A stretch of DNA of 42,580 nt from Flavobacteriales bacterium (GTDB taxonomy: Bacteria > Bacteroidota > Bacteroidia > Flavobacteriales_D > Sanyastnellaceae). The translations under genes were made by a program, and so were the position numbers. Shown one piece after another: positions 18,221 to 26,244 of the stretch. The stretch spans positions 1 to 42,580 of the forward strand of contig JADFAK010000131.1 of assembly GCA_015665315.1 (NCBI GenBank), read 5' to 3'. How positions within the stretch are numbered: the stretch's first letter is position 1; the number at the start of each line of letters is the position of its first letter. A model generated the notes under the pieces. The model searched no databases, was not told where the DNA came from, and worked only from the letters and a program-made list of their open reading frames with translations.

Positions 18221-20002
18221 CTAAACGATCCCCATCTTCTCCATGAGGAAAGTTGCATTCATGTTGGAACAAACTCCCGGGCGCAAAGTATAGTCGAAAG
18301 ACAGATCGTCATTGGATATTTCCACGTCGAAGTACAAGTTCTGAATGCGATCGGGGTATTTCGATTGAATCTCGCAGAGCGATAAATCGTGTGTCGCGAC
18401 TACCCCACTTACGTCGTATCCCAATAGCTTTTCAACAAAACGAAACGATCCTTCGGCCTTGTCTTTCGAATTGGTTCCTTTGAGAATCTCGTCGAGAATA
18501 ATAAATCGTGATTTCTTCTCTTCGAGTGAATTTATAAGCAAATGCAATCGCTTCAACTCGTTGTAAAAGTAACTCTCGTCGCTTTGTAAACTGTCAGACG
18601 TACGCATGGAAGAATACAATTGGCGTGCTTCCATTTTCATAGACTTAGCCACTACTTGAGCGCCAGCCATGGCCATGACCATGTTTACCCCAAGTGTTCG
18701 AAGGAAAGTGCTCTTTCCCGCCATATTCGCCCCCGTTATGATCGCAAAATCATGGATTCCCAACTCAATCGAATTATCGACTCGCGGTTTAGTGAGCATC
18801 AAAGGATGGCCCAAGTCTACTGCTTTGAGGTCGCAGTTCTTCTCAAAAATTGGTGTCACTAGCGATTCCGCAAATGTGAATGAGTACAGGGCCATAGACG
18901 AACTTCGTTCCCATTGACCAAGCGTTTCCAACCACGACTTGATGGATGGGCCGTAGACAGCATGCCATTTGCGCAAGCGGAAAATGCAGAGAATGTCCCA
19001 GAGCAAGAACATGTTTAACACTACCCCCATCAACATATTGTTCCTGTTATCGAAGGCACTCATGATCTTTGACAACTTGCGAAATGCATTGGCCGCATCT
19101 TGACAAGGCTTTTGGAGAGTTGTGAGTCTGGCCGACTTAAAATCGGTGCTATCTATTTTCTCCAACATGCTGCCATAACTGGCCAAAGCTGCATGCTGTT
19201 TTCCCAACTGCGCATAATCTGCATTAATCTGTTTTAAATTACTGCCCACAATCGACAAAGGGGCCAAAAGCATAATGGTGAATAATCCAGAGCCAATTAA
19301 ATCCATTCCATACGCAGTACACAGGAGAAGTTGGTACACGGGGACGATATAAATGAAAGCCTTGAGCAAAGCAGAAATAACCAATTCGGGGCCTGTCTTG
19401 CTCCAAGCGACAAGTTGATTGACCTGCGCTTTCTCTTCATTTACCAGTCGGCCATGTCCATACAATTCTTCGCACCAGTCTATTTTTTCTGTGAGCTCGG
19501 CTACGGCGACTTGCCGACTTTCTAATTCGTCGATATCGGTGGTGTTGGCCGATAAGGCTTCGGCCAAGGCACTTGCTCCATGGCTCAAAGTTGTGCGATT
19601 GAGTAGGTGAAAAACGGAGCTTGGTCCAAAAAGATCCAGGTCATGTGAAAAATCGTGATCGGAATTGGTGAACTCGGATCCCGTGTCGACATCGGGCATC
19701 TTACCTGCAATGACACTTATTTGCTGCTCAACATAGAACAGTCGGGCTGCAATAAAATTCTTTTCCCTACTCAACTTGGACGATCGCCTAACAACAGCAA
19801 GAAAAAGCGCAATTGCGACCAGAGTAAGCCCAATGGCCAATCCCATACTCACATCTTGTGTCCAATAAAAGACCAAAAAAACAGCTACAAAGGCGATCAA
19901 TCGCAAGGTGACGTTGATGGCAATTTGCTTTTTTACTTTAGCCAGTGCTTCAAGCAATATGGCTTTTCGCGCATTGAAATGATCGATCGATTTGTATTTC
20001 AT
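18221..20002 (-). CDS. Membrane-anchored MutS-like ATPase
   Basis: This 593-aa protein has the MutS domain V ATPase at its C-terminus: Walker A G424-ANMAGKS431, Walker B FIILDE (D504, E505), and a THDLSL signature near residue 537. The mismatch-binding domain I of MutS is absent. Instead there are two hydrophobic segments at about residues 32-71 and two more at about 208-252, so it is probably membrane-bound. The middle has a helical lever/clamp-like region (HLLNRTTLSHGASALAEAL resembles MutS core motifs). Such proteins occur throughout Bacteroidota and are often mis-annotated as mismatch repair proteins; their true role is unknown. Confidence 0.9.
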   Translation of the reverse strand: MKYKSIDHFNARKAILLEALAKVKKQIAINVTLRLIAFVAVFLVFYWTQDVSMGLAIGLTLVAIALFLAVVRRSSKLSREKNFIAARLFYVEQQISVIAGKMPDVDTGSEFTNSDHDFSHDLDLFGPSSVFHLLNRTTLSHGASALAEALSANTTDIDELESRQVAVAELTEKIDWCEELYGHGRLVNEEKAQVNQLVAWSKTGPELVISALLKAFIYIVPVYQLLLCTAYGMDLIGSGLFTIMLLAPLSIVGSNLKQINADYAQLGKQHAALASYGSMLEKIDSTDFKSARLTTLQKPCQDAANAFRKLSKIMSAFDNRNNMLMGVVLNMFLLWDILCIFRLRKWHAVYGPSIKSWLETLGQWERSSSMALYSFTFAESLVTPIFEKNCDLKAVDLGHPLMLTKPRVDNSIELGIHDFAIITGANMAGKSTFLRTLGVNMVMAMAGAQVVAKSMKMEARQLYSSMRTSDSLQSDESYFYNELKRLHLLINSLEEKKSRFIILDEILKGTNSKDKAEGSFRFVEKLLGYDVSGVVATHDLSLCEIQSKYPDRIQNLYFDVEISNDDLSFDYTLRPGVCSNMNATFLMEKMGIV

Positions 20003-20007
20003 CGGCG

Positions 20008-20035
20008 CAAATTTAATGGTTCTTCGTTGGACAAA
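20008..20035 (-). promoter_or_regulatory. Promoter candidate for the MutS-like gene
   Basis: On the minus strand TTTG (20035-20032), a 16-nt spacer, and TAAATTTG (20015-20008) resemble the Bacteroidota -33/-7 elements (TTTG and TAnnTTTG). The -7 element ends only 5 nt before the ATG at 20002, so a transcript from it would be leaderless or nearly so. The spacer is slightly short. Motif match only. Confidence 0.4.
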
Positions 20036-20180
20036 GCTCTCAGGGATATTATTCCTTTAAGCCTCATGCTCAAGCTGAGTCATATTGGGGTACAGTTATG
20101 AAAACGTGGAACAACATTTGCCTTGTGCTAAAGCAGTTCTTTACATCTATTTAACATTTCAATGTACCTACATCTATTGT

Positions 20181-20204
20181 TAATACATATATTTGCCTGT
20201 ATTA
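20181..20204 (+). promoter_or_regulatory. Palindromic operator enclosing a -7 element, upstream of the MarR gene
   Basis: TAATACA (20181-20187) and TGTATTA (20198-20204) form an exact inverted repeat, extendable by one base each side (TTAATACA/TGTATTAA). Between them lies TATATTTG (20188-20195), an exact match to the Bacteroidota TAnnTTTG -7 element. A MarR dimer bound here would block RNA polymerase, so autorepression is inferred. Three copies of ACATCTATT (20143, 20170, 20214) surround it. Confidence 0.55.
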
Positions 20205-20222
20205 ATTGTACAGACATCTATT

Positions 20223-20696
20223 ATGCCGATCGAAAACGAAATAATGCAAGCGAGTTTTGCTTCAGAGAGGGAGAAGTTATTGGTGAACTTACTTTTTACT
20301 TGTGGCTGGGTAGAGGGTTATCAAATGCGATTTTTCAAGAAATATGATTTGAGTACGCAACAATACAACGTGCTGCGCATCTTGAGAGGTCAGAAGGGAA
20401 CGCCCATTCCAATTACTTCTGTGTCGCAACGTATGATTGACAGAATGAGCAATACGTCTCGCTTGGTAGATAAGCTGTGCATCAAAAACTTGGTCGAACG
20501 CACCACATGCAAAGATGACCGACGAGCAGTAGACCTTAAGATTACCAATGAAGGCCTTGAGTTGCTGGCTCGAATTGACAATGACACACATCGTGCCGAT
20601 GGCGAACTCATTACACTATCCGATGAGGACTTGCGCTTATTGAATGGATTACTGGACAAACTTAGAGATGAATCAAATTACGCACATACTTCATAA
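20223..20696 (+). CDS. MarR-family transcriptional regulator
   Basis: About 157 aa with the winged-helix fold of MarR. An N-terminal dimerisation helix (LLVNLLFTCGWVEGYQMRFFKKY) leads to LSTQQYNVLRILRGQ, the recognition-helix region ITSVSQRMIDRMSNTSRLVDKL, and the wing VERTTCKDDRRAVDLKITNEGLELL, which contains the family's DDRR.-----T..G motif. An in-frame ATG at 20193 was rejected because it lies inside the likely promoter/operator. The yceI-like gene starts 10 nt after its stop, so the two are probably co-transcribed and the regulator probably controls both. The ligand is unknown. Confidence 0.9.
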   Translation: MPIENEIMQASFASEREKLLVNLLFTCGWVEGYQMRFFKKYDLSTQQYNVLRILRGQKGTPIPITSVSQRMIDRMSNTSRLVDKLCIKNLVERTTCKDDRRAVDLKITNEGLELLARIDNDTHRADGELITLSDEDLRLLNGLLDKLRDESNYAHTS

Positions 20697-20706
20697 AAAC
20701 AAAAAC

Positions 20707-21297
20707 ATGAAAAAGACAGGACTAATAATGATGTTCTTGGCGGTAGCATCTTTTGCTTTCGCGACAGAAGGAACAGGACGAATGACCGTCAACACAACTA
20801 AAAGCACGATCGCTTGGCTTGGTAAGAAAGTAACAGGTGAGCACGGTGGAATGATTTCCGTGAAGACAGGAGTAATCTCGATTGAAAACGGAGAATTGAA
20901 GCATGCCGATATATCAGTTGACATGAACTCAATGACGTGTACGGATGACATGGGTGATGAGTACAAGGGAAAATTGATTGGCCATTTGCAGTCACCTGAT
21001 TTCTTTAACACAGCTGAATTTCCTACGTCAAACTTTACGATGAAGAGCTTCGAAAAAGGCCGCGATGGAAAGTACACTGTAACAGGAACTTTGAGCATCA
21101 AAGGAATCAAGCACGACATTACCTTTCCAGCAAGTATAAAGATCACTGATAAAGAGGTAATCGTTGATGCCGACGTAACTTTCGACCGCGCTAAATATGA
21201 TATTCGTTACGGATCAGATTCGTTTTTCGATGATTTGGGAGACAAAGTGATCTACGACGACGTAGAAATGAAGCTTCATATAGTAGCTTCGTTGTAG
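20707..21297 (+). CDS. YceI-family periplasmic protein
   Basis: This 196-aa secreted protein belongs to the YceI lipocalin-like family, which binds isoprenoid or other lipophilic molecules in the periplasm. Residues 1-19 (MKKTGLIMMFLAVASFAFA) are a signal peptide. The family pattern follows: STIAWLGKKVTGEHGGMISVKTG, HADISVDMNSMTC, LIGHLQSPDFFNTAEFPTSNF, YTVTGTLSIKGIKHDITFP and FDRAKYDIRYGSDSFFDDL. An upstream in-frame ATG at 20644 overlaps the MarR gene and would bury the signal peptide. MarR-YceI pairs recur in Flavobacteriia. Confidence 0.95.
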   Translation: MKKTGLIMMFLAVASFAFATEGTGRMTVNTTKSTIAWLGKKVTGEHGGMISVKTGVISIENGELKHADISVDMNSMTCTDDMGDEYKGKLIGHLQSPDFFNTAEFPTSNFTMKSFEKGRDGKYTVTGTLSIKGIKHDITFPASIKITDKEVIVDADVTFDRAKYDIRYGSDSFFDDLGDKVIYDDVEMKLHIVASL

Positions 21298-21318
21298 TCC
21301 ATATATAAACCTGATAAG

Positions 21319-21365
21319 AATGGCATGCCTGGTGAACGAAAGTTTGTCAGCATGCCATTTTTTAA
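21319..21365. terminator. Terminator after yceI
   Basis: AATGGCATGC (21319-21328) pairs exactly with GCATGCCATT (21350-21359), followed by TTTTTT. It closes the marR-yceI operon. It also touches the stop codon of the converging barrel gene, so it may serve both strands. Confidence 0.85.
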
Positions 21366-22129
21366 TTCCGGGAAGGTGATTTTTTCATCTTCTTCTTTCG
21401 ATCTGGATTCTCGTGGAAGTAGTAGCGCAAGTCCACGGTCAAGTAACTCCCCGATAAATCAGAAGCCAAGGTCACCGGGTATCCTGAAAGGATGAATGTA
21501 GATCTACTGCTGGCGATCGGGCCAAAAGGTCGGTGATAACTGGCGCCTAAATAGATATATCCCTTCTCCTTGGTGCGCCATTCAAAGCCATAGTTGGCAA
21601 TCAAAGAAACTTGCATCCAATTGTATCGATTGGTGCGTTGCTCGAACACAAAAACCAAGGTATCCTTTTGATCATCCGTTTGCTCAAAAGTATTGGACGG
21701 GTAAAAATCCAAGGAAACTCCTCCAGATGCATTCATCCACAAATGGTCACCAAGCTGCACGTAAATGAGCCCTTGAATGGGCAACTCATAGCCCACAAAT
21801 GCGTGGCGAATGGAAAGCGTTTTGTCGTAGGTAGTATGCGTCAAACTCAAATCATAATTCCTCCGAACGATATTGATCCCGGTCTCCACTGAGAAAAACT
21901 TGGTAAATCCACGGCGAATTACCATACCAAAATTGTATCCCACACGTGGATCAAGGACCATGTCTAACTCACCTTGCGACACGTTGACCGTTCCCGAATT
22001 GAAAAACTTACTGGGGATAATCGGACGGAGTTGGATACCAAAAGTCGTTACATTCATTTGCGCTTCAGCGCCAATCGACGTGAACAATACTACCAATGTG
22101 AATAATATGCCTAGCGTGTTTTTAACCAT
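21362..22129 (-). CDS. Outer-membrane beta-barrel protein (PorT-like fold)
   Basis: About 255 aa, starting with a signal peptide (MVKNTLGILFTLVVLFTSIGAEAQ). The rest alternates polar and hydrophobic residues in strand-length runs with aromatic ends (FGIQLRPIIPS, GYNFGMVIRRGFTKFFSVETGINIVRRNYDL, GYELPIQGLIYVQLG, LIANYGFEWRTKEKGYIYLGASYHRPFG, YLTVDLRYYF). That is the signature of a small outer-membrane barrel of the PorT/OmpW-like class common in Bacteroidota. The ATG at 22129 was chosen because it puts the signal peptide first; the longer frame to 22180 runs through the upstream gene. It overlaps that gene by 19 nt and is last in a four-gene operon. The specific role is unknown. Confidence 0.8.
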   Translation of the reverse strand: MVKNTLGILFTLVVLFTSIGAEAQMNVTTFGIQLRPIIPSKFFNSGTVNVSQGELDMVLDPRVGYNFGMVIRRGFTKFFSVETGINIVRRNYDLSLTHTTYDKTLSIRHAFVGYELPIQGLIYVQLGDHLWMNASGGVSLDFYPSNTFEQTDDQKDTLVFVFEQRTNRYNWMQVSLIANYGFEWRTKEKGYIYLGASYHRPFGPIASSRSTFILSGYPVTLASDLSGSYLTVDLRYYFHENPDRKKKMKKSPSRN

Positions 22130-22440
22130 CCTATAATTGCCAAAGCTACAATGAATCCCATGAACAAAAGCAGAACCCATTGCATAGTTTTATTTGGAAT
22201 GGACCTAGATCGATAATGGGCGTGGGTAAGAAAATTACAATTATTGCTCGCTTTAAGATTACGCTTATTTACTCCAAATAGTGTTTTAGGGGGTGAGGAT
22301 TCTTCGTCGAAAAAACGTTCATATTCTACCTGTCTATCTTTCAACAAATTCTCAAAATAGTCGGCCCGCTCCACGACGTAGAATTCGTAGACCATAAAAC
22401 GCGTGTCGCCCGCATGCTCATAATAATTCGTGAACTTCAT
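22111..22440 (-). CDS. Small C-terminally anchored membrane protein, unknown function
   Basis: This 109-aa protein begins KFTNYYEHAGDTRFMVYEFYVVERADYFENLLKDRQVEYE-like, a soluble segment rich in aromatic and acidic residues. It ends in one membrane helix (MQWVLLLFMGFIVALAIIGWL, about residues 86-106) followed by KTR. The start at 22440 overlaps the nitroreductase stop by ATGA, showing translational coupling. No domain is recognised; the N-terminal part could be a small signal-sensing or DUF2007-like domain, but this is a guess. Confidence 0.7.
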   Translation of the reverse strand: MKFTNYYEHAGDTRFMVYEFYVVERADYFENLLKDRQVEYERFFDEESSPPKTLFGVNKRNLKASNNCNFLTHAHYRSRSIPNKTMQWVLLLFMGFIVALAIIGWLKTR

Positions 22441-23024
22441 TCGGTAATCCATTCAGAGACATACTCCAGGGGCTTGCGGTGCGACTTGGGCCAATCGGCC
22501 TTAGGGTAGCCCATGTACAAAAGTCCCAAACACCTATCGGCAGCGCCTAATCCCAAAAATTCTTTCATTTCGTCGGTATAACACAACTTAGGCGTCGACC
22601 AAAAAGTCCCCAAACCATATCCAACACTGTGCAACATCACGTTTTGGACAGCACAAGCTACGGCCTCAATTTCTTCGATTTCCAGGATTTTTTGCTGTTC
22701 ATCACGGCGCATGCATATAGCAATGACAACGCTTGACAATTCAGGCCTTGACTTAATTTTATCAAACTTCGACTGCATGAATTTTTCGGCTGGTGTGAGG
22801 TTGCGGTAGAGGGCCGACATAAATTCGCTCATTCTCAAACGAGCATCTCCTTTGAACACTTTGAAAAACCAAGGCTGCGTCATGCCGTGACTGGGAGCCC
22901 AAATGCCAGAATTCAATACATTCTTAATAATCTCATCATGCACTACCCGATCTGAATAATGCTCTGGTGTGATTGTTCGTCTGTCCCGAATAAGCTCACT
23001 TATTTCACTGAGGTTATACTTCAT
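22437..23024 (-). CDS. Nitroreductase-family FMN oxidoreductase
   Basis: This roughly 195-aa cytoplasmic flavoprotein resembles NfsA/NfnB/YdjA-type nitroreductases. The N-terminal FMN-phosphate motif is ELIRDRRTITPEHYSDR. Next come SGIWAPSHGMTQPWFFKVFKG, ACAVQNVMLHSVGYGLGTFW (the FMN/dimer region) and LGLLYMGYPKADWPKSHRKP near the end. Physiological substrate unknown; family members reduce nitroaromatics, quinones or enones with NAD(P)H. ATG 23024 overlaps the preceding thioredoxin-like gene's stop by 4 nt; an ATG at 23036 is an alternative. Confidence 0.9.
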   Translation of the reverse strand: MKYNLSEISELIRDRRTITPEHYSDRVVHDEIIKNVLNSGIWAPSHGMTQPWFFKVFKGDARLRMSEFMSALYRNLTPAEKFMQSKFDKIKSRPELSSVVIAICMRRDEQQKILEIEEIEAVACAVQNVMLHSVGYGLGTFWSTPKLCYTDEMKEFLGLGAADRCLGLLYMGYPKADWPKSHRKPLEYVSEWITE

Positions 23025-23584
23025 CCCTGCTTCCATTTGATGTTACAACCAATACTTGGGATTTGGTTTTCTTCGGGAACCGCTGCTCCTCTAACCAATA
23101 AATCCAACACTTTACGCATGTCTGCCCCATCTACCGGAATTTCATTTCCCGGTCGACTTCCATCCAATTGACCGCGGTACACACATTTGCCCTCGTGGCT
23201 AAAAATGCTAAAATCAGGTGTACAAGCAGCCTCGTATGCCTTGGCTACCTCCTGCGATTCATCGTATAAATACATAAAAGGAAATTCCTTCTCCGCAGCC
23301 AATGCAGCCATGTGCGTAGGCCCATCTTGAGGATGTGTAGTGATATCATTTGCCGATATGGCGACAAAGCCAATGCCTTGATTCATGTAATCATTCCCCA
23401 ATCTTACAAGCTCATCCATCACGTGTACCACGAAAGGACAATGGTTGCAGATAAACATCACCACGGTGCCTTTCGGTCCGCGAATGTCTTGCCAAGAGCG
23501 CGTCTTTCCACTCAAAGGTTCTGGAAGTTGAAAATCCGGCGCGGCGAATTTCAAGGGGATTTGGACAGTTGGTGTCAGTGCCAT
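23021..23584 (-). CDS. Thioredoxin-fold (AhpC/TSA-like) redox protein
   Basis: This 187-aa protein has no signal peptide. The fold begins AAPDFQLPEPLSGKTRSWQDIRG, as in peroxiredoxin/TlpA-like proteins, then VVMFICNHCPFV with the redox pair C46-NH-C49. The cis-proline-region equivalent and AACTPDFSIFSHEGKCVYRGQLDGSRPGN are typical of the subfamily often annotated thioredoxin family protein. It probably reduces disulfides or peroxides in the cytoplasm. It heads a four-gene operon (redox protein, nitroreductase, small membrane protein, barrel), so a shared redox-stress role is a reasonable guess. Confidence 0.9.
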   Translation of the reverse strand: MALTPTVQIPLKFAAPDFQLPEPLSGKTRSWQDIRGPKGTVVMFICNHCPFVVHVMDELVRLGNDYMNQGIGFVAISANDITTHPQDGPTHMAALAAEKEFPFMYLYDESQEVAKAYEAACTPDFSIFSHEGKCVYRGQLDGSRPGNEIPVDGADMRKVLDLLVRGAAVPEENQIPSIGCNIKWKQG

Positions 23585-23614
23585 CGTATATTTGCTTTAT
23601 GCTGGGCAAAATTA
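23560..23614. promoter_or_regulatory. Overlapping divergent promoter candidates
   Basis: On the plus strand, TTTG at 23560-23563, a 23-nt spacer and TATATTTG at 23587-23594 fit the Bacteroidota -33/-7 pattern. They point to a start near 23600 for the MORN-repeat gene. On the minus strand TAATTTTG (23614-23607) is a -7 match 22 nt before the thioredoxin-like ATG, without a good -33. The two would compete for the same DNA. Motif matches only. Confidence 0.45.
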
Positions 23615-23622
23615 GTCATTTC

Positions 23623-25335
23623 ATGCGCTTCTTCGTTGGCGGACTTCTCCTCCTGTTTGCCGCCCATGTTATTGCCCAAAATTCAGCAGACTTCGACAAG
23701 TTGCAGGTGTTCTCCAACGAGCTCGAGTCGTCCTTCTATGAGTTATATGAAGCCCCAGAAGGCCGACCGGATCTCAAACATGGCGTGTACAATTTGTTGT
23801 GCAAGGATCTTTTGGTAATCGATGGCTACTACCACAAATCTCGTCGGCAAGACACCTGGTCCTACTTTCATCTCAACGGGGTTCTTTTCGCACAAGGCAA
23901 ATATGTCAACGACCAAAAACATGGCGTGTGGGAGTATTATACAACGAAGGGCAAACTTTCGTCCTATGGTGGATATGTGTTAGGTAAGCGGCGCGGCTTG
24001 TGGAAAGGATTTTACTACTCAGGACAACTCGCGATTGAAGTCACCTACTTGACCGACTCAACTTTTTCAGATTTCACCATTTACAATCTGTCTGGAACCG
24101 TTGCCATGACGCGTACCTTCGAATACTACGACAGCACGATCTTTTGCCACGAGCGCAATTTTCACGTCAAAGGCAATCAGAAATACGAATTTCGTTGTGA
24201 GCTCGATCTCAAAGACCCTCATACCCGCGAGGTCATTCATCGTAATGGGGGAATGGAGGCTTGGCTACTTGAGTCAAAAACCCTGTCCAACTTGAATGTC
24301 AACGACCAGGTTTGGATAATGAATGGCCCCGTCAAGCGCTGGTATTCCAATGGCATGTTGGCCAGTCATCAGGTGTACGTCGACAACAAACTAGTGGGGA
24401 TTTACGGTGCTCACGATTTATGGGGCAATGCCATTCCTGGATGTCAATGGCATGAAGGCACTGGGCGTTGGTTGCAGTTTGGTGAAAATCAAAAACCGCG
24501 ATTCGAGGCCGACTATTTGAACGGTCTGCTAGAAGGTCAGGCCACCTTATACCACGACAATGGCAATATCTCCCTCAAAGCAGTTTTCAAGGAAGGTAGG
24601 CCCGATTCGGTTTGGGTGGGCTACTTCGAAGATGCGTCGAACCGTGTGCGAATGACTTTTTACGACGGCGATTCGGTGTTTGTGGAGCAGACGATCCATG
24701 CCAACAAAGCCGTGCGCTCGGGCTGGGAAGTAGACGGCGATAAGCAAGGGCCTTGGGTAGATATGGATTTCCTGGGGGACACCCTTCTCATTCGGACATT
24801 TGACCAGGGATATTTGAACGGACTGTACGCCGAATTCAATCAGGGAGTTCGGCTCAAGGAAGGGGACTACGGCTATAATTTACGTTCGGGCAATTGGCAT
24901 TCATCCAACATGCGTGGTAAGACGACATGGGTGGAAACGTACGACCGAGATGTCGTTGGCGTCGATCTCACGCATCCTTGGCATGAAGGAGTGCATACCA
25001 TCAATCCCGATCTTTTTCAATTTGAATTTGAGCGAGTACCTGCCAGCGCGTATGAGGACCTAGAACTCGAATTGTACAGGCATCCGCACATGGACGAAAG
25101 GCCTTTTGCCGACTCAAGCTATGTGCTGCTAGCGCTCATTATTGGCCCAGAAGGTGAATTGGAAGATGTACATTTGGTTCGAGATGTTCAGGGAAAAGGG
25201 GCGGCCATAGTTGAGTCGGTCAAGACAGACTTTCCCTATTACAATTCCGAGCGATTTTTAGGACTCCCGGTACGAAGAAAATACTACGTAGAAGTCATGC
25301 TTACACGCGAGAAAAGAACTGCGGGGCGTGATTGA
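23623..25335 (+). CDS. Secreted MORN/YwqK-repeat protein with TonB C-terminal-like domain
   Basis: About 570 aa. The signal peptide is MRFFVGGLLLLFAAHVIAQ. The start at 23623 is preferred over 23599 because a promoter element ends at 23594. From about residue 60 to 470 there are many short beta-hairpin repeats of the type G.W..Y...G.L...G.Y..G...G.W: KHGVWEYYTTKGKLSSYGGY, GLWKGFYYSGQLAIEV, KRWYSNGMLASHQVYVDNKL, ATLYHDNGNISLKAVFKEGR. These match the MORN/YwqK-antitoxin-like repeat class, which despite the name need not be part of a toxin system. The last ~70 residues (LALIIGPEGELEDVHLVRDVQGKG, LPVRRKYYVEVMLT) resemble a TonB C-terminal domain. Envelope or surface location is inferred; function unknown. 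Confidence 0.82.
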   Translation: MRFFVGGLLLLFAAHVIAQNSADFDKLQVFSNELESSFYELYEAPEGRPDLKHGVYNLLCKDLLVIDGYYHKSRRQDTWSYFHLNGVLFAQGKYVNDQKHGVWEYYTTKGKLSSYGGYVLGKRRGLWKGFYYSGQLAIEVTYLTDSTFSDFTIYNLSGTVAMTRTFEYYDSTIFCHERNFHVKGNQKYEFRCELDLKDPHTREVIHRNGGMEAWLLESKTLSNLNVNDQVWIMNGPVKRWYSNGMLASHQVYVDNKLVGIYGAHDLWGNAIPGCQWHEGTGRWLQFGENQKPRFEADYLNGLLEGQATLYHDNGNISLKAVFKEGRPDSVWVGYFEDASNRVRMTFYDGDSVFVEQTIHANKAVRSGWEVDGDKQGPWVDMDFLGDTLLIRTFDQGYLNGLYAEFNQGVRLKEGDYGYNLRSGNWHSSNMRGKTTWVETYDRDVVGVDLTHPWHEGVHTINPDLFQFEFERVPASAYEDLELELYRHPHMDERPFADSSYVLLALIIGPEGELEDVHLVRDVQGKGAAIVESVKTDFPYYNSERFLGLPVRRKYYVEVMLTREKRTAGRD

Positions 25336-25381
25336 ACATGCTTAGAAGGAATTATTTATCATTGTTGAAGAAACAGGATTC

Positions 25382-26146
25382 ATGAAAACTATTTTAATTA
25401 CAGGCGCGGGTTCAGGAATTGGGCGAGCCGCGGCGATTGAGCTCAGTACGAAGCAGGATATCCGCCTAATTCTGAACGGACGGAACGAGGCTCCTTTGAA
25501 AGAAACATGGGGCCAAATGGAGCATTCAGAGCGGCACATTCTATTGGCTTCCGACATTTCTAAAAAGAAGACCTTTTCAGCCGACTTCAAGGCACTTAAA
25601 CCAGAGTCCCTCAATCTATGTGGCGTCTTCGCAAATGCTGGCATAGGTGGTGTAAACGCATACGGCGATGAGGACCGATGGCAGCAAATCTTGGATATCA
25701 ACTTAACGGGCACCTACCAAACAATCATGGAGGCCCTCCCCTACTTGAAAGCGAGCGATGAGGAATACAAGAACATTGTGATTACTTCGAGTTGTTTGGC
25801 TCGATTTGGCGTGCCGAACTACACCGCCTATTGCACTTCCAAAGCAGGACTTTTGGGGCTCACAAAAGCACTGGCAGTTGAATTGGCCCATGATAAAATT
25901 AAGGTCAACGCCCTGGCCCCAGGCTGGATAGAAACCGAAATGGCACGAGCCGGAATTCAAAATCTCGCCGATCGCTCAGGCAGCACGTATGAAGAAGCAC
26001 TCCAGGAACAAATGGCCTTCGTCCCGGCAGGAAAGATGGGTCAGCCCGAAGAAGTCGCCCGCTTGGTGAGTTTCATTATGACCAATGAAGAAACCTCGTT
26101 TACCGGCCAGACCTTCGACATCAACAACGGTGCTTTTATGAACTAG
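25382..26146 (+). CDS. Short-chain dehydrogenase/reductase (SDR)
   Basis: This 254-aa cytoplasmic NAD(P)(H) oxidoreductase is a classical SDR. The cofactor loop is T7-GAGSGIG14. The motif FANAGIGG is at about residues 83-90, N107 sits in the active-site helix, and the catalytic residues are S137, Y150 and K154 (YCTSK). The motif APGWIETEM after the active site and the end FTGQTFDINNGAFMN also fit FabG-like enzymes. The arginine at residue 34 (LNGRN) favours NADP(H). The substrate cannot be told. It stands alone 46 nt after the MORN-repeat gene. Confidence 0.92.
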   Translation: MKTILITGAGSGIGRAAAIELSTKQDIRLILNGRNEAPLKETWGQMEHSERHILLASDISKKKTFSADFKALKPESLNLCGVFANAGIGGVNAYGDEDRWQQILDINLTGTYQTIMEALPYLKASDEEYKNIVITSSCLARFGVPNYTAYCTSKAGLLGLTKALAVELAHDKIKVNALAPGWIETEMARAGIQNLADRSGSTYEEALQEQMAFVPAGKMGQPEEVARLVSFIMTNEETSFTGQTFDINNGAFMN

Positions 26147-26161
26147 ATTATTTTAGCACAA

Positions 26162-26198
26162 GGCAAATGGTGAAGCGAGTAGGACTGACCATTTGCAT
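26162..26198 (+). terminator. Inverted repeat after the SDR gene
   Basis: GCAAATGGT (26163-26171) pairs exactly with ACCATTTGC (26188-26196), loop 16 nt, 16 nt after the SDR stop. Only a weak T-rich tail (ATTTGCC) follows, so it may be an inefficient terminator or a protein-binding site upstream of the peptidase gene. Confidence 0.45.
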
Positions 26199-26244
26199 TT
26201 GCCGAAGGCTAGAAGAAAGATCTCAAAATGTTTAAATTGAACCC

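Noticed and set aside
23623-25335. Toxin-antitoxin assignment from the YwqK-like repeats
   Set aside because: The protein is 570 aa, secreted, has a TonB-C-like end and no adjacent toxin gene.
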